From: Chloranthus sessilifolius
Taxonomy: Eukaryota > Streptophyta > Magnoliopsida > Chloranthales > Chloranthaceae
DNA length: 64,000 nucleotides
Assembly: GCA_021018995.1 (NCBI GenBank)
Contig: CM037587.1
Span: 16,121,366 to 16,185,365 of the forward strand
Direction: 5' to 3'
Position 1 is the stretch's first letter, and every line of letters starts with the position of its first letter. Positions 22,471 to 32,497 of this stretch are shown here, piece after piece. The notes under the pieces were generated by a model. That model ran no database searches, was not told where the DNA came from, and saw nothing but the letters and a program-made list of their open reading frames with translations. Made by a program: the position numbers and the translations under genes.

Positions 22471-23741
22471 GTAAAGGTGTTGGTCGATCTGAAGACCATT
22501 GGGGACTATGCGTGGGGAGCAATTGCACTCGCTTATCTTTAAAGACAGCTAGGCATCGCATCAGGAAAAAAGGTCGCACAAATTTATGGGCTACTACATT
22601 CGTTGGTTGAGGTATATTACATTCGCATAACAATGTCTTACTAAATTGCGTTTCAACTATTTAATAAATGGTTGATGTGTATTGCTGTTAAACTATATGT
22701 TTTATATTTTTAGGCGTGTAGCTACGAGCACTTAGCTCTTGAGCATCAATCGCTTATCCAAAAGTCTTTTGATAAACTGTCTTTAGCCTTTAGATTGCAA
22801 CAACCTTTAAGTCAACTTGTGCATCCCGAATCAAAGCTGATTCTTTTATGTAAAGTATTAGATGACTTACGAATGGATCAGGTATTATCATAATTAGTTA
22901 TTTTACGTGAACCTATATAATTATAATAACTCTCTCTCGTATAGGTTATTTGGGATCTATACTATAAAATTAGATCAGAATATCTGTTTACTCCTATGGT
23001 GTTTTACACCGAATGTCTGTCCTATTTTCGATATCGTTGAGCCGTATTACCCAAAGCAAGTGTTGTGACAGTTGGGACATGTACATTCAATCTCCCTGGC
23101 ACCAATAGCACCTACATAAGGGAGCATTAGAGGGAGAACTGCGAAGAAATATACTATATATTACCGTGCTCCTCCAGAAAATTTTTAAAGTCATCGCAGT
23201 CACCAATTATCCTTAGAGGATCGTGGTGCTCTAACGTTTAGTGGGGCCACTGTGAAGGGTTATATGGAGTAGTATAAGAAGTCCTCACATTTGTACCTTG
23301 TGAACCACTAGCCACCACAGGAGCTTGAGGTCATCCCAAAGTAGAGATAATGTCTAAAGTAGAAATGATGTCTATGATGTCTCGGAGGAAGGGGTACATA
23401 TTTGTGTTATTATGATGTCTCTCATTTATAATTGCTATCATATATAAAAATTTATATAATATCTAATGCTCATTTTGAATGCAGCGACATCACAGAGATA
23501 GGGCGTTCATACTATTAGAGGATTCGATAGCTACCGCTGCAAATCAAGACATTGGGTACATGATGAAAGTCATGAAGAGGGTACACAATGAGCTCTGATT
23601 TGACTTGCCCACCTCACAGGTTTCTACCTCAAGTAATGATCCCCTATTGTTGATACCACTTCAACACCACGCAGAAATCCTCCACGAAAAAAGAGAAAGT
23701 TGGAGTGATATGGGATGTAGAGTTTTTAATTTCTAAGGCTT

Positions 23742-23845
23742 GAAGATATCAATTTTGTGTATTGCTTAAAGAAATCAATTTTTGTGTATTTCTTGAAGAG
23801 AAAGTTGTGTATTGCTTGAAGATATCAATTTTTGTTGTAAATAAA
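23742..23845. repeat. Short tandem repeat TTGTGTATTGCTTGAAGATATCAA
   Basis: Three to four imperfect units share TGTGTATT(G/T)CTT(G/A)A(A/G)(G/A) and ATCAATTTTTGT. They lie just beyond the PMD relic and before the palindrome-rich element. Confidence 0.65.
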
Positions 23846-24182
23846 GACATTGCTATCAATTGACTTGTTAGTAAGGCATACAATTGGATGGACTTCCTTA
23901 TCTTTTCCAATCTCATAACAATTGGATGGGCTTTCTTATCTTTCTCAATCTCATATCTTCCTAATTTCAAATCAATCCAAATTGGTAGAATCAAAATGAA
24001 TGGCAAAAATCAAATAAAACCTATAGAAAAAATATGGGCTGAGAACTTTTAATGTTAGAGGCAAATTGATACCTTAAAGAGTCATCCAATCAATTTCCTT
24101 CTCCCATCAACCGCACATTACAAACAGAATGGAAAAAGATCACTAAATCAGTGGGGATAATGTTAGTTAATTAATTTCACCA

Positions 24183-24235
24183 ACTTTATTTATGGGGAGG
24201 CAAATTATATAAGTTTTATTTATGGGGAGGCATAT
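24183..24235. repeat. Direct repeat TTTATTTATGGGGAGGCA x2
   Basis: Two copies of TTTATTTATGGGGAGGCA are separated by about ten bases, inside the left arm region of the palindrome-rich element. Confidence 0.7.
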
Positions 24236-24274
24236 GCTACCATATCAAAAAGCATAGAACTCAGATACACAAAA

Positions 24275-24412
24275 TTAACCAAGTGTGTCGAGTTAATGGT
24301 TGAAAGCACTTCATTGCAGGTTCATAATTAACCAAATTAACCAAGTGTGTCGAGTTGATGGTTGAAAGCACTTCACTGCAGGTTCATAACCAAATTAACC
24401 AAGTGTGTGATT
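24275..24412. repeat. Tandem repeat, about 65-bp unit, just over two copies
   Basis: Units share TTAACCAAGTGTGTCGAGTT and GTTGAAAGCACTTCA(T/C)TGCAG and end TTCATAA. The third copy is cut after AACCAAGTGTGT. Confidence 0.8.
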
Positions 24413-24834
24413 GGATTTGACAAAAGAAAGTGTTAGTGGTGTGAGGAACAAAAAAATTGTGCTGAGGTCCTGAGGGTTTGATTGGATTCCACAAAAAAAG
24501 TGTAAGTGTTGATAAAAAAAAATAAACTGTCATGTGGTCCTAACGGTCGGCACCCACTGTTAGAGTTTCAAACCTAACAGTGGGCACCCACTGTCAGAGA
24601 ACCAACAAGCAAAAAGAAATTTTGTCTGACGGTTGGCACCCACTGTCACATTGCCGAACAGACATCAAGCACCCACTGTCAGGGCTAAAAATCTTCTTAA
24701 TGGTGGGTACCCATTGTCTTGTACTTGAATAAAATAGCAGGCCCCCACCGTCAGGCCATCAGAGTTTGAATTCCAGTGAGGAGTCTCACTGGAATTCAAT
24801 CTCTGATTGCCTGACGGTGGGGGTCTGTTGTCAA

Positions 24835-27280
24835 TGTGACAGCCTGAAATTTCGGCGCCCCAAAATCCATGCCATCAGCACAACCATCAAGGCCATGCCC
24901 CATAACCCTATACGGAGCATTGGTATAATCAAGTAACCATCCATCAAGTAAATCATCAGAAATTTAGTCTAACTAAGTCTCCATCTGTTAATAATCAATT
25001 TAGCAACTTAAAAGACAGTTCTAGTCCTATGCCAAAGCGTGAGCAGAAGAACCGACCCGAACCATCGGTGATAAACTGTTCACCCCAGATGGTTCGCCAA
25101 AAGAATCATAGTATTTAATTACATTCCAAAAATTTAGGCTTGACATACCAAGCTGTATAGAATACTCTTAAACTCACTCTCAAAGTGCGCAAGGGGGTCT
25201 CCTAGAAGAAGTTCTCAGGAGGAGGCTCTAACTCTTCTCCTGGCACGTAATCCGAATCCTCTGGATCAACGTCTTCCAAAGCCTCCGCTGCCGCTAGCAC
25301 TGAACCTCCGACGTATAGTCTAAAGGGGTGAGCTACACCCTAGCTCAATAGGGAAAATACAATGAACATATAAGTTAATCTCTCACATATATAAGGAAAA
25401 ATAGTTTAAAGGCATGATCTATCTGATAGAACTTCTGAGAAGACAAATGAAATAATGAAAAATGCTATGGTAGATACAGTTGTTGCTTTACATGGCTTTG
25501 TTCATTCTCATCTTGCTGGTGTTAGTTACGGATTCGGCCTAATCACTTAAATCATAACTTAAATAATCCCCGAGCAATATAGCATCGAGCCCTGATGGAA
25601 TACCCATTATCATCGTCTAAATAGACACTGGTCATAATTGTTCTCAGTTTCAATACTATCAGGCCCCTTTTCTCATAGGTGGCGGGGTCTATTCTCAAAT
25701 CAACATCCCTAGGATGTGCTATAACTGTACGGATTGGCCGCCGTACCGGTCACGGATATCTTGTCGAGTTAGTCGTGGATATTCCGCCACGTCGGTAGGG
25801 TATTCTAATCAAACCTTAAACAATAAAAATATCGAGTGTGCTATACATATAGTTATTCACCGTGTGATTGTGTTAGTTCTATTACATTAGGCCTTATCAC
25901 TTTTCTTTTGTTTCACTATTAGATTTCATCTGCATCCCTGGGATGCCACTGATTCAATGCATCATCTAGATGCTCATTATAACATTTCTACATCCCCTGG
26001 GGACCTCATGATTTCTTATTTGAAGTCACACACACACTCTTTTAGACATCACACCTAATATACTTTACATATATGATTTTGACGAATTAAGGTACATGTT
26101 TCAAGATATTCCTTACCTCAACGCAATTCCTTCAATCCAACGCACTCTTTCTCCTAGAGGTTTACATGTAACAGTTTCACGCCAAATTTACATTACATGT
26201 GTTAAGGATATATTTAGAAATGTCTCTATAGAACCCTTGGGAACCATAGCTCCCATGAATTACACAAAAAGAATTTGAAAATGCATGTGTTCCTCGCGCG
26301 AGCAAGCACTATTTATCGCTCAAGCGATCACTTGACCTCGCTCGAGCGATTAAAACGAGATACCATCTCCTCGCGCGCACAATCACTTTTAATCACTCAA
26401 ATGATTACTGTTCATTGCTCGAGCGATTAAAACGAGGTACCAATCATTGCGCGAGCGACCACTATTCATCGCTCGAGTGATCACTGTTTATCGCTCAAGC
26501 GGTTAAAACAAGGTACCAACCATCGCGCGAGCGACCACTATTCATCGCTCGAGCGATCACTGTTCATCGCTCGAGCGGTTAAAACGAGGTACCTGAACCT
26601 CACGCGATACCTCGCGCGAGCGAGTCCTTTAAACTGCTCGAGCGAGGAGTGTTAAAAATAAACACTCGATCCGCTCAAGAACCAGTTTCCTACTTCATTT
26701 AAGGCCCTATTAATGTCAAAATCATTCAACTAATAATTTATACTCTATCTAAAACACATATAAATATTTAAACCATACCTCAAATCATTAGATCTTATAT
26801 AGTCTTGATCCAAGATCAATTCAAATGAGGAGGGTTTCAAAAACTCCTCCTCCAACCTCTTTCCAGATTATCCACAGGCTCAAACCCAAACAATCCTTTC
26901 AGGTTTCTTCACCACACCTTTCTCATTCTATATATTTAAGATCCATAAGGTGGATCTTGTCTCTTGATCACTAGGAACACCCTGCCCCTAATCTTCTTTT
27001 ACAAGGTCCTCTCTTCTTCTCCCTATTTTCACTTTCTCTCTATCTAACTCAATTAGGTCACGTAGGAGAGACTCCTCTCCCTTTTTCACTCATCTAGTGA
27101 AAACTAGTGTGTTTCACACATACACTTATGTTAGATGTTTTCCTTCATATAGTTCACATACGAGACACCCACACCTGGTAGTGTATAAAGTAGGTGTGGT
27201 TCACTTGTTCACCATATACACTCACACATCATGTAAGTCACACGTGACCTACACGTGTCACGAAAATCTGGGTTATTACA
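24835..27280. mobile_element. Solo LTR with target duplication GTCAA
   Basis: It starts TGTGACAGCC and ends GGGTTATTACA, flanked by GTCAA at 24830-24834 and 27281-27285. It belongs to the same family as the solo LTR at 8058-10566 and aligns along most of its length. The exception is the array near position 1450-1800 of the LTR, where the motif differs. It is inserted into the palindrome-rich element, which is therefore older. Confidence 0.88.
26285..26655. repeat. 76-bp tandem array of TCGCTCGAGCGA palindromes in the solo LTR
   Basis: GGTACC marks the start of successive units at 26436, 26512 and 26588 (exactly 76 bp apart), with a decayed GATACC at 26359 (77 bp). Each unit contains GCGCGAGCGACC, ATCGCTCGAGCGATCACTG and ATCGCTCGAGCGGTTAAAAC variants. 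In the sister LTR the same place has TCGATTAATCGA units instead. Confidence 0.88.
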
Positions 27281-28000
27281 GTCAAAGTTTTCAATCCTGA
27301 TAGTGGGCACCCACCGTTAAGAGGATATTTTAAAACTAAAGTTGGGTTCCCACTGTCATCCATGCTACAATGACAATGGGTGCTCACCATCACAGGGCTT
27401 TTTTTTTTTTTTTTTTTAATTGTCCGGACTATGGGTGCCCACGTCAGACTATGATTCGTGAGGAGCCTCACTAGAATTCAAGTTCTGGTGCCCTAACAGT
27501 GGGTGCCTGCTATGACAAACATGAATCTGACAGTGGGCACCCACCGTCAGCCCATCAGAGACTAAACTCCAGTGAAGCTGCTCATAGGAGTTCATCCGCT
27601 GAGGTCCTGACGGTGGGTGCTTGCTGTCAGGTGTCCTTTTGTGACCCACCACCGTCCGGAAGCCTGCTGTCAATTCTTAAGGGAACTCTAACAATGGGCA
27701 CCCACCGCCTGTTTTGGGTTTGTGACAGTGGGTGCCCACTGCCAAACCCACAACAAAGCATACATTCTTTTTTTGGCACTTTTATATTTTACTTTGGTTA
27801 TATTCAATCACTGCCCACATTATTAAGAGTTTTTTTTATAAATCCAATCATGTGGATGTCATTCATTTTGATTCTATAACATACTAACAGTTTTTCCTAA
27901 GGGTCTATTTGTACAACCATGAGATTTATTTAATGATTTGGATTGATTTGAAATGAGAAAGCCCATCCAATTGTTATGAGATTGACAAAGATAAGGAAGC

Positions 28001-28589
28001 CTCTATGAAATATTAGCAAAACATCTTATAACATCTGATTTGAGGGTCATAGTCTAAAGACTTTGATAAAAAAGTTTGTAACAAAACACTATCTCTTTCA
28101 TATGATTTAGCACACTCATTTTTCGAATCAGATAATAGCCTTTGACTCCATTGAATTATATCAACTGTTGAATTGAGCTATTTTTTTGCATAAGGATCTT
28201 TGAATTGTGACATTTTTTGGCAAAAGGATTTTTGAATTGTGCTATTTTTTTGCACAAGGATCTTTGCTATTTTTTGGTACAAGTCTCCCATTGTCAAATC
28301 TTTCTTTTAAACTATGTGCCAAGGCCAACTTCTCATGTGTAAGTAATAATTATAGAAATTGAGGGATAAAGAATCTTAGAAAATAAATACTTTAACAAAA
28401 AAAAGTTCTTTTCTATTCATTTCTATATAATATCATAGTTTCTGTATTTATACCAGCTACACAAAAAGATGTTGGCATGATCATAATATTTTCACCATTT
28501 ATATGAATATACCCCACCCTTAAATAAAAAAATTAAGTCAACAATCGGATAATCTTCAGTCACAACTTTCTCATCATCATTATCAAAGT
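28001..28589. other. AT-rich spacer with a 32-bp tandem repeat
   Basis: The only structure I see is at 28177-28283: units 'g(c/a)(t/c)attttttt...ggatctttgaattgt' of 32 bp repeat about three and a third times. No gene is supported. Confidence 0.65.
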
Positions 28590-31500
28590 TGAATTTCTTC
28601 GATCTTTCTGCGAACGAAGACAGTCATCTCGCTGCACAATCATCTCGGTATCGCCTCTATACAGCCGTCGATGACAGAATGGGACTATCTCGGTATCTCC
28701 TCCATACTGTCCACAATGGAAAAAAAGGTCATAAGATTCAGGTGCTAAGAAGGACTAAAGGGGTACAATAACACGACGCTATTAAGTATCTCATGTTTGA
28801 CACAGTCATCCAGTAGGCACTTCGAGCATGATCAGTGAAGCAGTTGAGTATCATTTATATCTGAATCATTCATTCTTGGCTGCTGAAATCGATAAATATT
28901 TCTCCATGCGAGAGGTCAACTCAGTCGACAAATATGCTCGCACTACCTTCCTTCCATCATAGCCCATCCCTAACTAGTGTGCAACAGCTCTAAATTCGTA
29001 GTGCACATCTGTCATTACTTTCATGATATCAGCTACGATAGGACGCACAAACTCAGGGAGTGACTTCAGATATAATTTCATTCCAAGGCTTTCTTGAAGC
29101 TTTAGAACTTCAATGACTACAACCTTCTTCCCTTTCTCCTTTGTCTTCTTCCTATTAACTTCTTTTAATATGTGCTCAAAACTAGATTTCTCTCTTTTTC
29201 AAGACGCATCATGCTTTCTTTTGCTCCCCTTCCCCTTAAGCTTGTCGCGTTTACTTTGCGACAACTTCGGCTTGACCATGTAAGTCGTAGTGGGGTATGT
29301 CATCTCATGCAACTGTCTATAAATTTAGTTCTTGATAGCAGGGTTGGACCTCTTATATCTTTCGTATATGCGATGAAATCATTCTAACAGTTCAATACCT
29401 CTTAATGATACACCAACTTGAAGGTGGTAAAGTTTCTTCCACCGAGAATGAATGGATTCAAGAGAAATTCTGTCACCGACCAATAGCCTTGAAGAGAGTT
29501 CATGCAAGCATAGAATGTCATGTGTCTTGCACAGTACATGCGTGCACTGAGATTTAATAACAGGTTGCATCTCAACTGTAACTCTGTTTGCTTTAATAAT
29601 TTCTAGTGCGGCTTTATACACATGGCCCACTATGAGCTCGAAGAAGTTGGAGGAATAATGATGCCCCCTCTTCAGTTTACATTCCTCAAATGACGCTCGT
29701 ATGTGTATATGTTGTAGCTCGACAACGTCATCAATCTTCTCCCACAATTGCAGAAGGTCAACGATCGAAGATCTCAACTCGCGCTTGATCTGAGCATACG
29801 CATACCTATGGACCAAGGTACCTATGGTGGCTTCGTATTCTTCTACTGATGAACTATACATCACACGATTTCATGCCTGATAAAAGGCATCCCATTCTTC
29901 TGTAATATCAAACACTTTTCTAAAATTCTTTAGCACACTTATATTTATGTGCCATACATATAAAATGCGTTTGGCTTCTGAAAAAACCACTTCGATTGCA
30001 TTCCTGAGTGCTTGCTCCCGATCAATGACAAATAGAGATGAAAGCTCGCCTCTCTTGAAAAGTAATTTAAATTATTGCAATGCTCACACATAAGCGTTCA
30101 CTTTCTCGGATGACATTAACACGAAGCTAACGTAAAAGTTTTTTTGTGTGATCACTCCGATGATGCTCAATACCGAAAGTTCGTATTTATTCGTCTTGTA
30201 TGTACAGCCCAAAACAAACTCGTGAAGAAAGATATTCGCTAGCTCTATCGAATACGCATGAGCGAAAAAGATGTCGATCAATTCATCTATTTTAGGATCT
30301 TTACAATGAAAATAGACATATTTGATTTCTTGAACCCTGAATATCAACTGTTGGAGGAGAGTCTTCCCTTCTCTCTCAGTCAACCGCATCACATGCCTCG
30401 CATTGTAAATGGCTTGAATGGTCGTACAATTTTTTGGATCCTTCTTTCGAATGCTATGCAATACCTGGCTAGGCTACACCCCAACAGCTGACATCTCTTT
30501 CAAAACCTCTCCTTCATTTTCTTTCAACAGTCTCGCATACGAATGACCTTCCCCAAATTGCCCCGGGGGTGATTTTGAACTCCGCAAAGTACGTCCAACT
30601 TCTATACAAACTTTCCTTCTTGTTTAATCTCCATTCCTCATAATGAGAATGGACAACCTGACTTTTTCGTAAAAGTTTTTCTCATTGCTAGGGTCTTGGA
30701 TTGTCCCTTCCTACGCGGACGAAAATTGTTTGCTCTCTCGCAAGCCAACTTTACCATGGCACTGCGGCCTTGAAAGCCCTTATCGAACCTCTGAATCATT
30801 AGCACAGTTTTCGCTTTATTTGCGACATCGCAAGCCCACTCTATCATTTTCTCGCAGGTGCTAAAGAGCTCATTTGTGGTCATAAGGAGAGTAAGGTCTA
30901 TATTCTGTGATTGCGTATCATTTACCTGAACATAATAATATAACGTTCAAAACATAATCACTATTGAAATGAATGAACTTATGCACATAATTTTAGAGAC
31001 AACGCTATTTTAAAAACATATATACTCTCTCGTAACTTATTTCGAAATGTTCAAAAATTCAATGGCAATCATTTTTTAATCAAAGTCAATCCATCAAAAA
31101 TAAAAAATGTATATTATTTTTTGATAAATAAATTCGATATAAAAATGAAATGGAACCTACTAAATAATTTTTCATTAATACATAGAAACCCTAAGTTTAC
31201 TTAGATTAAAAAATTATATAATAAAAACTTATTTAAATAAAATAAAAAATAATGCAAATAGATTGGAAAATAACGCTTTTACAGAACCCTAAATTTGTTT
31301 AGAATGAAAAATTATATAATAAAAACTAATACAAATAGAATGAATACAAATAAAACAAAAAATAATACAAATAGAATCCAAAATAAGTCCACTACCAAAC
31401 CCTAAGTTTACTTAGAATAAAAAATAACATAACAAAAATTATATTATTATAGAATGAATAATAATAGAATGAAAATGAATACAAATTACTTGAAAAATTA

Positions 31501-31650
31501 TATAATGAAAAATAAATTCAAATAAAATAAAAAAAACTCATTTACCTGTACAGGAGATTGTGATTCCGTCCGAGGGCATTGAGTGAACTCCAAATTATCA
31601 TCATATGATAGCAGCTTTTCAGAGCTATTATCTGCGTCCTTCGAACTCAT
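28590..31650 (-). pseudogene. Mutator-like transposase with FAR1-like and OTU-like parts, decayed
   Basis: Transcribed leftward. A putative first exon (31546-31650, MSSKDADNSSEKLLSYDD...) ends at CAG/GTAAATG. The next begins at 30925 after TTCAG and continues in phase (VNDTQSQNIDL). Downstream come a zinc-binding FAR1-like segment (CEKMIEWACDVANK ... KKSGCPFSL), SIRKKDPKNCTTIQAIYNAR, and the transposase core start CTYKTNKYELSVLSIIGV. Later follow LQHIHIRASFEECK, a CTHVLCKTHDILCLHEL zinc-finger-like block and an OTU-like tail (SLPEFVRPIVADIMKVM, then YWMTVSNMRYLIASCY). This order is that of plant 'FAR1-like MULE plus OTU' transposases. Several stops and frame changes (for example just after CPFSL), and a missing stretch of the DDE core, make it a relic. 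Terminal repeats were not found. Confidence 0.7.
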
Positions 31651-32049
31651 GCTCAGTGTTCCTAATAGCACAAAATCAAAATCAAAATCAAAATGAGAGG
31701 AAGAAAAAGTATGTGAGTATACGGAACGGACGAAAAAGACGGTCGTGGGTGTCCAATTAAGCGAAAAAGAACGAACGTGGGAGTGTGGGAAATGCTCAGT
31801 ATTCAAAGAGGTCATTATGCGAGAATGAGAGGAAGAAGAAGAAAAACTCGGGAGCGGAAGGTTTGCATGCATGAATATGTGGGTGGAAATAAAGGAAACG
31901 GTGGGCGTATTTGGCTTACGAATTCCAGGGGGGAGTTGTTTGTTTATTTTACCCGCACGTGGGAGCGTGGGTGGATCGAAAGAGTTTGTGGGTGGAAATG
32001 AAGGTACTCTTTTTTGGGATAAAAATAATTGGGCGGTAACGCGTGGCAT

Positions 32050-32115
32050 GCTTCTCTAAATTGACCCGAGTAGCAAGTGCACCTGTTGCTCGGGCTGCTT
32101 ACCAAATACTTACTA
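32050..32115. repeat. Terminal fragment of the fold-back family at the FRS5-like 5' end
   Basis: The phrase 'gacccgagtagcaagtgcacctgttgctc...gcttaccaaatactta' matches the right ends of fold-back copies at 46350-46730 and 47605-48022 ('gacccgagtaccaagtcacctggcattcgtgttgcttacctaatac'). Only this end is present. It lies directly before the pyrimidine-rich leader of the FRS5-like gene. Confidence 0.65.
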
Positions 32116-32497
32116 GGGAAAATTGCAAGGAACGACGTAACACCGTTGCTCTCTATCTCTGTTACACTCTCTCACTCCTCCCTCTCTCTCTCAAAATGCC
32201 CAAACCAAAAACCCTAGAAACCCTAACCATTCCTCCCATCTCTCACCCTGAAAACCCCTTATTCTCTCTCCAAAACCCTTAGAAATCCAAATTTTCCTCT
32301 CTGCAACCTCAAAATCTACAATCTTTCATCTCCCTCATTGTACAGATCTCCACCTCATCTAATTGAGCCTTCATCGACACAAGATTCATCAGGATCTCAT
32401 CCACAGATCTCACACCAACGGTCAGTTCTTCATCATCTTTCTCAATCGGTTTATTTATTATAAACTGTAATCACAAGAAATTTTGATAAACCCTAAC
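32116..32497 (+). promoter_or_regulatory. Likely 5' leader of the FRS5-like gene
   Basis: The stretch is rich in CTCTCT and CCCTAAACC-like runs, including CTCTCTATCTCTG and CCCTCTCTCTCTC near 32150-32195, typical of plant transcription start and leader regions. A 'caacg/GTCAGT' near 32418 could be a 5' leader intron donor, with an acceptor such as ACAAG/A before the ATG, but I cannot confirm this. No TATA box is evident. The start site is inferred only from composition and position. Confidence 0.4.

Larger units (their letters stand above)
19480..23715 (+). pseudogene. Plant mobile domain (PMD, MAIN-like) gene, decayed and interrupted
   Basis: Collinear pieces of the PMD (aminotransferase-like mobile domain) occur in order. 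The first is an acidic leader, then YKNHVAHDLWGNK with a typical 'GTAAGT' donor after it at 19680. The next exon starts after a TAG acceptor near 19789 (RIEEYF...). Then come FRLEWLCA, RGYILYLLSCTILADK and NMVSARY. A solo LTR interrupts here, and the frame resumes as DLKTIGDYAWGAIALAY. After an intron come YEHLALEHQSLIQKSFDKLS and VIWDLYYKIRSEYLFTPMVF. PMD proteins include host MAIN/MAIL1 factors and proteins carried by Mutator-like or gypsy elements. Breaks include a TGA in the first exon, a frame change after WLCA and stops after SYFRYR. It is therefore a pseudogene or relic, and I cannot tell host from transposon origin. Confidence 0.6.
23885..28000. mobile_element. Palindrome-rich element with inverted ends, split by a solo LTR
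   Basis: The left (about 23885-24010) and right (about 27880-28000) ends are inverted copies: CTTCCTTATCTTT, CAATCTCATAACAATTGGAT and TTTCAAATCAATCCAAAT recur in reverse on the right. Between them, on both sides of the inserted LTR, lie about sixteen copies of an imperfect palindrome near ACAGTGGGTGCCCACTGT. A separate GAATTCCAGTGAG/CTCACTGGAATTC palindrome occurs at about 24772-24802, with a diverged copy near 27460. No transposase is visible; without the LTR the element is about 1.67 kb. Palindromic subterminal units are known from some plant CACTA elements, but no CACTA terminus is visible, so the class is open (fold-back, MULE or CACTA-derived). Confidence 0.55.

Noticed and set aside
27499-27879. 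Open plus-strand frame of about 126 residues
   Set aside because: It runs through the palindromic repeat units and has no domain; the frame is a by-product of the GGGTGCCCAC repeats.
31498-32049. Minus-strand open frame of 183 residues as a single protein
   Set aside because: Only its last part (from the MSSKDADNSS methionine) fits the MULE first exon with a proper splice donor. The upstream half is S/P/H-rich and looks untranslated.
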